Shown one piece after another: positions 54,103-64,000 of a DNA stretch of 64,000 nt. Made by a program: the position numbers and the translations under genes. Under the pieces are notes generated by a model. The model ran no database searches. It saw only the letters and a list, made by a program, of their open reading frames with translations, and was not told the origin of the DNA. Source of the stretch: Bimuria novae-zelandiae CBS 107.79 (taxonomy: Eukaryota > Ascomycota > Dothideomycetes > Pleosporales > Didymosphaeriaceae); NCBI GenBank assembly GCA_010015655.1, contig ML976790.1, forward strand, positions 60,245-124,244. Reading direction: 5' to 3'. Within the stretch, counting starts at the first letter, position 1. Every line of letters begins with the position of its first letter.

Positions 54103-56470
54103 TCACAACATCATGCTCTTCCGCCTACTCGCTGCCCTAGCCTCTCTGCTCTCCCGCACGCCTTCCGCACCACTATCCTTGGCCCTCAAATCCGTCGCAC
54201 TCCCACTAGAAGGCAACGCAACATTTCTTCTCTCCCGCTCCCTTTCTCTCTCTTTCATAGATGCTCGTGCGGATGCCGTGCTCTTCGCTAAGCCCGCCGC
54301 CGGAGCAGGTCTGCTGGTCCCGCTCACAGTGCGCCTATGCACCGCCGGAAGGCCACCTTCTTGTTTTGAGGTCGAATCAGCACGGCGGTCCTCAGTTGCG
54401 GTCGGGGCAGGGACAGCAGAATGGCGCCGCTTATCCCGGACTGCGCTCGCGAGGCTGATTTTTGGTCGACCATCGGGTTTGGCGGGGGCGTTCGCAGGGG
54501 GTGACGAATCATTGAAGTCGAAGATTGCCATTTCTCCCTTTGTCTCTTGCTGTCCGCTCGCCTTTGGTTCTTTGCTTTGCGGTGGAGCGGCATCTTCACC
54601 TGTCGGTTGAGGAAGGAAAGTGGTGAGCGACTTCCGCTTCGCCGTGCTCGTCTCTTCAATCATCTTCTCAATCGCGCGTTCCGCTGCCGAGGAATTCAGC
54701 TTCTGCCTCGCACTCCTTTCTTCTCCGCTTTCTTTGCGGTCTCGGTCCGCTTTTTGGCGGAGTGGGCTTCCAGCTTCTGCACCATCGCCTCCTCGCAAAG
54801 AGCTTACGGCACCCAGAGGCCTCCATGGCGATTCTCCCGGCTCTTCCTTGATGATGACATTTGCTGAATTTGGCGCGGGGGTGGGGGGCTCCACGCTCGT
54901 GCGTCGAGAGTGGTCAACAATCACTGCATCGACTAGCTCTTTGCTTGGGCGCCGCATCTTGGTGTTCAGGCTGGGCTCCTTATAGCTGACTTGTGGGCGC
55001 GCGCGGCGGGATGGACGGCCGATGATGCCAGTCTGGCTTCCCATACTAAGGTCTCCAGGCGGTGGTGTGTCCTTCGACTCGGGTCGCGAAGCGGAAGGTT
55101 CGGTGGATGGCGGTGACAAGATGGCTTCGGCTGCGGGTGTCTTAGGTGGTAGGGATTCCAGGTGAATTTCGGTGGTGGGGATAGGTTCGAGTGGTTCTTG
55201 TGGGACGATGTCTGGAAGGAGGTTTCGGACTGCGGTTGTGCGAGGACGACCTGACGGCTTCCTTGTGGGCTTTTCGAGCTTCTCAGGCTTTTCTGAAGCG
55301 GAAGAGCGCTGCTTCTTTGGTGAGACGACGGGGTCGGTGTTGACGGGTTCTTCAGAAAGTTAGTATAGCTATCGTATGTTTCCTCCAAGTATACGTACTG
55401 CTAGAGAGAATGGGTCTTCTAGGAGATAGAGGGTTCGATGGCACCTCTGTATTCTCTTCAACGGAGGCTGATGTACCCCTCCGGTTGAAGTGGAACCCCT
55501 CTGCTTGCCCCTTGTCTTCATCCTCCTGTACACTGAACTTCCGCTTTGCGCCCTTCTTAACTGGTACTTCATCCGTCTCCTCTGGCGACTCAAACAAAGA
55601 CATGCGTCTCGTGTTGAGCTTTGGTCCACTCTCTCGCCTCTTGCGTCTCGTCTCAAGATTCATGGGCAGTACCACCTCTTCGCCATCCACCGCTTGATCC
55701 GGTTGATCTCGAGCAGACGGGCTATGCTTAAAGGTAATCGGCTCTTCGATGTCGAAACGCGAGACGGGTGGAGGTCCAATGTCCGGCGATTGGCTGTCTG
55801 GCGCGTCGAGGATGTCCTGGAGCTCTTCCGCGCTGTTTTTTTTATTAGCTTCACTCCTATACAAATAGTCGTATACCCTCTGCAGCTGCTCCATATCATT
55901 CAGGGGAGAAATGGGACATACTTCATTGTCATGCGCGGATACGCCTTGTGTTCCGTGATAGTCGGCAGCATCGCGTTCTCCACCTCCTGCAGCCCCAGCG
56001 CACTCTTCCACTGCCTCTCGTCTGGACTCTTCCTCGTCGCCGTCTTCACGGCCACCGCCTCCCTTCCATCTTTCTTATGCAGTTGCCCGAGCTCCGCTAC
56101 CAGCCCTCCAAGCTCCTGTATCTTTGCCTCCAGCTGGCCCTTCACCGTGTCGATAGTAGAGAGCGACGGCGCATGAGCTTGTGCTTCGAGTGTGTTTTGC
56201 AAATGTATGACGCGTTGCGCAAGCGAGCAGTTTTCAGCGACGAGACGCGAGCGTTCGTTTTCGAGAGTGCGAATATGGACTTGTTGCTGCGAGTTGATCC
56301 TATCCACGATTAGCCCCTAGTTCCATACCATCACATACACGCGCATAGACGCACTTTGCCAGCTCGCGGTTCGTCCTCATAAACTTGCGCTTAATCGCGT
56401 CGAAGGCCTCTGTGCTCGGCGGCGGCGGCGGCGGCGGCGGCGCAACAGGCGGCTCGTTCAAGCGCGCCAT
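54103..56470 (-). CDS. SGO1: Shugoshin
   Basis: Model: exons 56470-56355, 56299-55922, 55832-55399 and 55349-54103; lengths sum to 2175 nt (724 aa) and every join is in phase (introns 55, 89 and 49 bp). The N-terminus has a poly-Pro run, then KRKFMRTNRELAK joined to a coiled coil (RTLENERSRLVAEN), the shugoshin homodimer and PP2A-binding region. The second junction yields YPRMTMNAEELQDIL. The C-terminal basic motif is RPSRRARPQVSYKEPSLNTK, the histone H2A-phosphate-binding SGO motif near residue 415. Shugoshin protects centromeric cohesin and helps recruit the chromosomal passenger complex at kinetochores. The last ~280 residues are low-complexity and charged. Divergent from DAD2. Confidence 0.9.
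56417..56442. repeat. GGC trinucleotide run in SGO1 exon 1
   Basis: About eight GGC units encode the poly-Pro stretch on the minus strand. A likely length-variable site. Confidence 0.85.
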
Positions 56471-56737
56471 ACGCTGTGGTGCGGTATATGGTTATGTTCC
56501 GTAAGTAATGTCGTGGGGAGCTCAAATTGCGGTGCCTGTGATATTTGGTATGTATGCCCCGTTCGTTGTTGCCGAAGCGTCATGCTCGAACCGTTTGTTT
56601 ACCATGGCAACAGCGCGCTAGCACCCCTGCAGCATCCCCACATAGTGCGGGACGCGCAGCACCTCCGACATTGAAGAACATCCCACGAAACACGCGATAT
56701 ATGATTCTCACTTGTCTTTGGAATTAGAGGAGACAAT
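56471..56737. promoter_or_regulatory. 267-bp bidirectional promoter of SGO1 and DAD2
   Basis: The start codons face away from each other across only 267 bp, so both promoters must lie here. No TATA box is obvious. Confidence 0.75.
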
Positions 56738-57318
56738 ATGGCTTATCCCACGCGCAGTCTCCCGTCGCATGTTCGCAGCCAGTCCTCCCTTGGCGGCTCG
56801 CAGTCCTCCGGACAATCGCCCGTCCTGCTTGCCCGCATCGCAGAGAAGAAAGCCGAGCTCGCGTCGCTCAAAGACCTGCAAACCCTCAGCGCAGGCCTCG
56901 CCGACCAGATGCAGACGCTGGCCGAGAAACTCTCGACGTTATCTGACGGGACCGAAGGTACGTCTTGCCCTCCACCCCACCAATCCAGACGCGCCGCGGG
57001 GCAGTACCGGATAGGACAGGTACTCTTGGTGGAAACACGGGACAGGATGCTGATGATACCGGGTACAGCTGTCGCAGCCGTGTTGAGCAATTGGCATAAC
57101 GTGCTGAGAGCGATAAACATGGCGTCCAGTAAGCGCCTTCTTCTCCACATTGACATGAAGTTTGTCTAATTTGCGCAGCCGGACTCGCCAAAGTCGCGAA
57201 AGAGGGAGACGACACGGAGGGCAAGACTGAGACCGATACGCCGCTTCCCCAGACGCTTGTCAGAATTCCCACGCAGCATGCGCCGGCAGTGCTGCCCCCG
57301 CCGAATCCGGACGAGTGA
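56738..57318 (+). CDS. DAD2: DASH/Dam1 complex subunit DAD2
   Basis: Model: exons 56738-56957, 57069-57128 and 57179-57318, 139 aa; introns of 111 and 50 bp (GTACGT..TACAG, GTAAGC..CGCAG) join in phase. The DAD2 core is clear: ARIAEKKAELASLKDLQ, then QMQTLAEKLSTLSDGTE and, across the first intron, VLSNWHNVLRAINMAS. The N-terminus is Ser-rich and the C-terminus Pro-rich. The DASH complex forms rings or patches that couple kinetochores to microtubule plus ends in fungi and is absent from animals. Size fits the family. Confidence 0.92.
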
Positions 57319-57993
57319 AGACTGTGCACATTGATGCGCCGTGTGAACGTGGAAGCGATATCAGGATTACAAACCGAATGATACTATGGGAAGAAAAGAC
57401 GACTGGCATGTGCACGCATGCCTCGGTCGCGGGGTGGGCTTCGCGCGGGAGACGTGGATATTACTCGGACATGTCAGGCCGTGATGCAGCGGGATATGCA
57501 CATCAGCCCTAGGACTCGCCGTCATTGGCCATGTGGATGAGCAAATTTTGCTATAGGCGAAGAGGTCCGTTTAGCCTGGGAGCATTGCTGGAGACACGTG
57601 CAAGGAGGAGAACCTTAGAACGGTAATCTGACAAGCGTGGCGTGTCTACATGTAGAGGTAGCGAGCAACGTAAGTTCACGGTGCACTTCCAAAGTACGAG
57701 GATTGTGAATACGCCCGTCGGAATTCGCAAGGTCCTTGTAATGACAAGACTCTGCTCTTTAGATAGGGTCATCCTCACTATATACAAGTTGCCGATACTG
57801 TCCTAGCACCAGATGTACAGTCTAACGCCGCAGTGTGCCTATCTTATGTTCTTTTTCTCATGCTCTCGTGAATCGTTAAGGGAACGCTATACTCCGTGCT
57901 GAATCCTCAAATGTCGCCGTAGTAATCCCCACCCCTTGCGCTCTACCACCTCCTCATCAAACTCCGCCCAACAGCGTGCTCCACCCACCCCAT
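57319..57993. other. Intergenic, no gene seen
   Basis: Tail-to-tail spacer between DAD2 and the PP1-inhibitor gene. Confidence 0.55.
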
Positions 57994-58580
57994 CTACTTC
58001 TTCAGCTTCGGCATCTTCTCATACGCATTCGGACTGGGTCTCCGCGGCTGCTTCTGCTGTCCCGACGCCCCACCATCGCCCTCTCCATGCTCGTGCTCGT
58101 GATCAAGCTTATGGCCATGCGGTCTCCGTCCCCGCCTAGCACTGCCTCCCTTTCTCCCACCAGCGGGCCTCGCATCCCCGTTATCGACGTCGCTGTCGGA
58201 GTCGGAATCGCTGCTGGAATCGCTGGAGGATTCGTCGGAGGACTCGCCGACTTCGCGCTGGGGGTGGTAGATGCAACACACTTCGAACTCAAATATTAGC
58301 AAGTGTCGGTTGAAGGATGGAGGAAGGAGGTAAGGAGGGCGGTGGAGGGTGGGGCTAATGTACCTTTCGAGCTCTTCTTCCCCATGCCCTCGTTATCTAC
58401 GACGTCCTCGGCCCATTGTATGTGTCGCCGCTCTGCTGGCGTGGCGCGCAGACGCAGTGTGCCCGAAGTGGGGAGGCGGAGCGTGGGCTGCGTGTTGGTT
58501 TGCGTCTGACTGCCGCTGGCGGCGGGAGCGGTTTGGGCGGCCATTCTAGTCCGGGTACGGGCTTGATTTTGGTCTGCCAT
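57994..58580 (-). CDS. YPI1: Type 1 phosphatase regulator YPI1 (inhibitor-3 family)
   Basis: Model: exons 58580-58364 and 58280-57994, 167 aa; the 83-bp intron (GTACAT, branch GCTAAT, acceptor GAAG) joins in phase. Signature [20 protein letters not shown] runs across the intron into VCCIYHP, the conserved PP1-binding region of the inhibitor-3 family (W of the RVxF-like HIQWAED motif; CCI block). A Ser/Asp-rich stretch ([17 protein letters not shown], a probable CK2 target) and a basic, His-rich tail follow. In yeast Ypi1 acts with Sds22 to control nuclear PP1 (Glc7) and mitosis. Disordered protein, nuclear. Confidence 0.9.
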
Positions 58581-59611
58581 GGCGGAGAGGGAGGAAGTCT
58601 GGAAGTTGCAAGGAGCAATGAGGGTTAATGAGGGTTATATGCAGCGGTCGTGTGGGGTGGCGCGGAGAGTGCAGTTGCGGAGTGCGTGCTGGGGGTTAGG
58701 GCAGCGACGTGTGGCCCGGGGAGTACGGAGGCACAGGTGTGTGGAGGGAGACGCGGGGTCCGGGGTGCGGCGCAAGGGTTGAGTGGAGGGTGAATGTGCG
58801 GGCTTTGTTGAGGGGTCGTGATTGATTGACCGCTGATTCACGGTCTGTGCGTCATCACTCGGTTGGCTTGCCCCGGCTTAACTCACTCCAGACCGTTTGT
58901 GCATGCCACCAAACGGATGTTTCAATCACTCAGGTTCACGTCGTCACTGCGTGCCGCTGCGTCGTGCTCATTCCGGTCCGGAGACTGTCGAGCATCGTCC
59001 ACAGGTACCATTCAATAGAAAACAGACGGCCGTTAAATGGCCTTCAGGCGTTACTACTAAAATGCCTCAAACATGACGATAGAGATCTTATTAAGAGCTG
59101 GGGAAAAGCTTTTCGGAAGGAAGCTGTGCTGCTCAGGTACCGGTGTAAGATGATGTTCTGCGGCAATTGGTGCGTCTCTAATCCAAAAAGCTATTGAACC
59201 GGCAAAGCATGGAGGACCCGAAAGGCCGTGACGATCTTATAATTCAAAAGTCAGGTGGGACACCGTGACTGACTATATTTCGTATCTACTAGGCAAATAC
59301 TGTTCATACTGTGCGTCTGGCTCGGAAGTGTACGCGTTCAAGGCAGCTACTCGCCAGGCTCTTTGGTCCAGCATCTCGAAAATGTACAGTGGCAAGCTCC
59401 AACTCAATGAGAAAAGAGCGCACATTGGGAAATGTTTCCATCTTTCACGGTTTTGTCCGATCGCGAAGGTCCTCACTTCTTATCGACTTACCTACTACAA
59501 AAGACCTTATAACTTCTTTTCCTCCTCGTAATTCATGGACTTCGACTTTGTTCTACAACAAAAATCGACCAATATCACGCGTGCGACCCCCAAGCTACGA
59601 CTCATTAAGCG
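58581..59611. other. 1-kb intergenic stretch
   Basis: Promoter of YPI1 on the left; no gene recognised in the rest. Confidence 0.5.
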
Positions 59612-60447
59612 ATGGTGCAAGCTCCCAATGGCATGGACGCCAACCTCGACGAGCTGTCAGTGGGACCATATCCATCGCTGTAGTATTAAATTGACGCAAT
59701 TTTCAGCAACGACAACGTTAAGCTTCAGAGCTTCAATCGCCAAGGCATCCGAACTTCTAGCAAGGGCTATCGTGCACTTCTCAACAGATACGCTCCGAAG
59801 CTCGCAGAACCGTTTCTCAACCCGGTCGTCACGGCTATTAAACTCGAGAACATTGATGAGAGTGCGCTGCACTTCTTCTGCGTTGCTATGTTCAGGATCG
59901 TCTCATCGGCTATGACCGTTGGATCGACCGCACAGCTGAGCCGGATTGGGACGATGTGGAGATAGGGGAAGATGATTCAAATGGGGAAGATCCGCTGAAT
60001 AAAGACATTTTCGCCTGTACGCTGAGTGCTATGTCCAGCTGTGTCAGCCTGTTCATCTTCACCCAGGCCTACGATATTCCCCGACTTCGCCAGGATGTTC
60101 TCGACTGCTTCTACCACTGCTACAACGATGAACAAGACTACGGAGGATTTCTCCTGGGTGCGTGGGATCATGGTATCGCATATGGTAAAACCGCTCCCAG
60201 TTCACCAATTCGCAAGCTTCTCGTCGACGCATACCGCATGTTTATGATCGACGATCATGGTGGCAAAGTTACGAACATCACGGAACATCCGAAAGAATTT
60301 CTTTTGGATGTGCTCCAAAGCTACGTCGATGCTACCCCCAAGCAAATCCAGACCCCGTACGAGAGCACGGGTCTCAATCCCTGCGATTACTATGAGCACG
60401 CTAGCAAAGCAGAGCAACAGGCTTGCAAGATTCGGGTTAAGTTCTAG
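59612..60447 (+). pseudogene. BTB/POZ-type protein, frameshifted
   Basis: The second half (59890-60447) is clearly coding and resembles fungal BTB proteins after the POZ core: SLFIFTQAYDIPRLRQDVLD, then SSPIRKLLVDAYRMFMIDDH. The first half needs two different frames: a start MVQAPNGMDANLDEL at 59612 that reaches a stop, an acceptor-like ATTTTCAG near 59704, then KGYRALLNRYAPKLAEPFLN and ENIDESALHFFCVAMF. There a one-base slip near 59891 separates it from QDRLIGYDRWIDRTAEPDWD. BTB proteins usually act as dimer or CUL3 adaptors; role here unknown. Confidence 0.5.
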
Positions 60448-62658
60448 CGTAGCTGGATGGCGTCGAACAATGCCAGAATTCCTACTCCAGGTGTACAACT
60501 TCAACGGGCCAATCTACCTTGGTATACGACATACTCAGCATTACGCCAGAAACAAAAGTTCAGAGTGGAGAGTAGCGGGGGAAAGGCGTCTTAGGTATCT
60601 TTTCAGTCTCTTTGGGAGCGAGTGAGGGAACTTCTTGGGAAAAGTGACATTGGCTTATTCTACCAAGCTCATTGGGCTGCGGTGACGGATCGCACGCCTC
60701 ACTGAGTTACATATTCTTTCAGTATTTCTGGTAAAAAGTCTTTTCCTTCACTACTTCTTTTACCTCTTGTTGTATTTATTTCTCTTGAATTGGTCCCACA
60801 GTTTCACATTTGTCTCTGTTATACATATCGTCAGGTTTATCTGTATGCACTAGTCTTTTATGCCTCCTAACTTCGCACGCTCACTTTCAAATGGTGCTAG
60901 TATGTCCGCGTCTTCCTGCCAACATGAATGATTTACCTACCGCAGGAAGACGGTAATTACCAGTAGGTGAAGGACAGCCCGTACGAAAAGCCACTTTTAC
61001 TTTAGCTGCTGCGCTTTGGCCTCCTTTTGGGCTATAAAAGTCGACTCCAGGATCTCCCCTTCCTAATCTTCCTTCTCCCCCTTACTCATCACCTAGCCGG
61101 CGAACCTGAGACCTAGCACTAGCACACGGCTCGCGCACTCTTGTTCGCCACACAATGTAAGCCAGCTGAAAGATCCTGCTGGTCGTGGACAATGTGTTGA
61201 CAGCCGGCAGATACCTTCGAAGAGAGTCTCGGGCAAACGTAACACCACCTTCAAGCCTCGATATTTTGGAGCGCTCATACCCTCGTAATGGTGTGAAACT
61301 CGCCGCTCTCGATCCTTGCAAGTACCATACGCTCGCCGACTGCCACGAGAATCGTGTCTTTTTTGACGAGGGCGACCAGCTGTGGGACAATGACGACTAG
61401 GTGATCGACCTCGAATGTTGTGAGCCTTCATCCACTTTCCACAACCTTGTAGGCATCTTCGCAGCAGTGGTGACGCCACGGCCCGATTAGGAATCTGTTA
61501 CTCCAGTACCTTACCATGACCATGGACACATGACCCTTGTCCCGAGATGCATCGACAAGACTATGACGACGGTCTTGCTACCTTAGCACCCACGGGCTAC
61601 TACTGCTCAAGAGGAATGCGCCATAGGGGATCAACAAAAGTTTTCTGCAATACATCTGGCTTTTAATTTTGATTTGAATATTCGTTACCAATACGATTAG
61701 ATTGCACATTCTCATGTTCCGCTCTTTCTCATTGCAACTCTCGTGATGCTAGATCTTCCATTGCATGATCTGATACAACTATCGATGACGATAAAAGCCT
61801 TCGGGCAACTTTCAAGAGTCTTCGAGACTTTACAATCAGTGCGATTGTGAAGAAGAAAGCAAGTTTGCGACAACATTGGTCTATAACACTGTTCTTATAA
61901 TAGCTTTCGTCTATTTGCTTGCCGTAACGCCTAGGTTTGGTTTCCCTTTCTAACAGTTGCGGTTGCTGATTTGGAGGCGTCACCTACATATAGTGCGCTA
62001 TATTATAACGTCAGTATGTTGTTTTTAGAGACGACTACGGAAGATTGCATGTCGTAAACAAATTTTCCAACTCTATGCATTGTGTACACGCAACTGAGTT
62101 CCCTTATCGAGTTATCACTCCTAGCTGAATATCCAAGCGTAATTGATATTGTTTAGGAAACAACGAAAACAATTCACTATCTTAAAAAGGAGGAATGCGT
62201 AAGCATATTTCTCTAGAAAAGGGGCGAAAGATTTTACTTCCTGTGGAGTAGTAGTAGTAGTAGTATTGGTTTTACGTCCTATGTAGCCTCCCAGGGGGTA
62301 TGTAGACGTGCCCTGCACTTAGTAAGGGCCACTCATGCTAGTGCTACCGCTGCTATAGGAGCGGCCTCTCTTGCTGCTGTCCCTCTCCAGATAGGGGCGA
62401 CTCAGCTGTTCAATCTGGCCTTTGTGTGACAATAGTGGGGAATGGGGTAGCCTTCTAACTGCCCCCAGTCCTGTACAGAAGCATGCCAAGACTTATTATA
62501 GGTAAGGAGAGATATATACACGCATATAGGTATACAAAAGAGAGAGCTTAGGCTTATATAGTAGATACCCTAGCAAGTTAAAAGCAGGTAGCGTATCTAC
62601 TTCGCCCGAAGCAAGGGTTTGCGTCCGCTCGCCTATAACGTGGTTGGCCAGTTGCTTG
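60448..62658. other. 2.2-kb stretch without a secure gene
   Basis: A good TATA-like site (GGGCTATAAAAGTCG near 61030) precedes a short plus-strand frame (61185-61400, ending EGDQLWDNDD) that has no signal peptide or known domain. The right part may include the 3' UTR of the LINE. Confidence 0.4.
62248..62265. repeat. (GTA)6 microsatellite
   Basis: Six GTA units, TAC on the minus strand. It might mark the simple-repeat 3' tail of the LINE, but the 3' end is not proven. Confidence 0.7.
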
Positions 62659-64000
62659 CTAACGTGTGCTGTCACCAACACTAAGTGCAAGAAGGGTTGC
62701 GTATTCTCCTGGGCTCAGCGCCCTAAGGTACTGTATTCCTTCTCTAGTGTCTGTTGGGGGATGTGTTGGGCGTTGCGGCCAGTAGTTAAAGCGTCGCACT
62801 GTCCGTGGGCAGTGTACGATATGGTCCGGGGCCAGGTCTGCTCCGCAGGTGCACGCGAGGGTCTCCTCATCATGCTTGAACTTCCTATGGTACCAGGCGT
62901 AGTTGCCGTGTCTTGTCCTCATGGATAGGAGCTTGGCCAGGGCGGGGCGTGTGAGCTCCAACTCCGGCGGTTGCCTGGAGGGGGTGTATGCTAGGCCCCA
63001 CTGGTTGTACCATGTAGAGAGATTTGGTGTGCGTGTGCGCCACCACTCTTGTTGTGCAGCGCGTACGTATACGCGCGCATCAGATCGTAGACCTGATATC
63101 GTGGGTTCAGCTGCCTTCCCTGTGGGTGGGCGTGGGTCCTTGGCTGCCTCGTCTGCTAGCTGATCAGCTAGCTCATTGCCTTCAATGCCCATGTGGCCCG
63201 GTGACCATCGGATTTGGATATCCCAGGTGTCCATGGCTTCCTGGCAGCGTACAAAGGCCCACTGGGATGACGGCGCGGGGTCTCCCCTAATGCCCCAGAT
63301 AACCGATGTGCTGTCTAGACACATCCAGATCTGGCTTAGGCGGTGCGCCTGAGTCTGTAGCACGTGTTGAAGACCTCTCCAGGCCCCCACTGCTTCTGCG
63401 TCGAAGACGTGGGCCCGCGTGTTAAGGGAGCCTTTGCCTGTGTACAGCAGACTCTGGCCCTGGTACACAGCGTATCCATAGGTTACGTGGCGCTCGCCGT
63501 TTTCTGTGCGCTGTTCCGAGCCGTCTGAGAACACTGTGATTGTCTCGGTAGGCATGCTTGTCCACCATTGTTTAAATTCTTCAGTAGCGAGCTTTTTAGG
63601 CTTATTATTTGCAGGGTCTGTTCGGCACTGGTTGGAATAGTGCGGTTGTAGTAGTATAGGGCGGGGTACTGGTGCGAATAGCTGTGCGAGCAGTTAGACT
63701 TTTATGTGTGGGCGCTACGGGCGTCCAGCGCCTTTTCCTCTGTGTGCTACAGTCAGTCGCGTGCGCGCTGCAAGCGGGTGACCTTCGTCGACGCAGTGCA
63801 GGCGCATAGCGAACCTCGCCTTGCACTCTTTAAGCGCCGCAGCTGCTGAGGGAATGCCTGCGTCTCTGTACAGCGTGGCAGTGGGCGTGGTGCGGTAGGC
63901 GGGGACGACGCCTCTGACCGCTATCGTGAGGGCCTTTTCCAGGGCGGCGATATGCCACCCGAGTCGTGTGCTGACCTTTTGGTTCTGCGCGGCTCCCATG
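62659..64000 (-). mobile_element. Non-LTR retrotransposon (LINE), 3' part
   Basis: C-terminal portion of a LINE ORF2 running off the right edge of the window, little damaged compared with the other elements. The 5' part, poly-A or simple tail, and target duplication are not visible. Confidence 0.85.
62659..64000 (-). pseudogene. LINE ORF2: end of RT, RNase H, zinc motif
   Basis: A single minus-strand frame crosses the window edge. RT thumb-type sequence at 63999-63715 (VVPAYRTTPTATLYRDAGI) ends in TAG, a second stop TAA follows 7 codons later, and the frame continues to 62659. An RNase H domain starts near 63555 with all four acidic residues in place (D11 in FSDGS, E54, D81, D131 in GNELAD, counted from MPTETI), then a C-terminal CTCGADLAPDHIVHCP zinc-like motif. 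RNase H-bearing ORF2 with this tail is typical of fungal Tad/I-type LINEs. Only two nonsense codons in 1.3 kb separate it from an open frame. Confidence 0.85.

Noticed and set aside
1..64000. CRISPR arrays, rRNA genes, telomeric repeats
   Set aside because: No regularly spaced direct repeats, rRNA-like sequence or TTAGGG arrays were seen.

Overview
The window looks like chromosomal DNA of a filamentous ascomycete, most likely a Pleosporales-type dothideomycete. Genes have short GT-AG introns (about 43-175 bp) with CTAAC/CTGAC-like branch sites. Families are fungal: HeLo plus pseudokinase, GH114, DUF3425, DUF7587, DASH complex. Repeats carry the C-to-T (CpA to TpA) damage typical of repeat-induced point mutation (RIP), so CAG and CAA codons have become stops.

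Layout. 1-7.2 kb: a complete, inactivated Ty3/gypsy chromovirus (215-bp LTRs, TSD GATAG) inserted in a decayed DDE transposase gene. 7.4-9.2 kb: an intact HeLo-like/pseudokinase gene. 9.5-28.9 kb: a gene block in which intact genes (steroid 5-alpha-reductase-like, GH114, two unknowns) alternate with broken ones (C2H2 factor, F-box, chitinase-type tail domain, methyltransferase, MFS transporter, DUF3425), plus two MITEs. 29.65-41.14 kb: a nest of transposons. A piggyBac-like element carries a reverse solo LTR, which is itself split by a complete gypsy element of the same family, and a pogo-like element lies near the piggyBac right end. 41.1-44.4 kb: nearly gene-free. 44.5-46.7 kb: an intact C2H2 transcription factor. 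46.7-50.2 kb: gene-poor, with an AT-rich relic. 50.2-53.9 kb: an unknown gene, a DUF7587 gene and a small membrane protein. 54.1-58.6 kb: three mitotic genes, shugoshin and DAD2 (divergent, 267 bp apart) and a YPI1-type PP1 inhibitor. 59.6-60.4 kb: a broken BTB-type gene. 62.6 kb to the end: the 3' part of a LINE ORF2.

How it fits together. The TE blocks act as RIP sinks. The broken genes between them carry C-to-T nonsense changes and indels, several in short homopolymers, so true decay and assembly error both need testing. The right third is conserved euchromatin; the SGO1-DAD2-YPI1 neighbourhood joins three regulators of chromosome-microtubule attachment. Gene models were built by hand from reading frames and splice signals; family calls rest on recognised motifs, without database searches.
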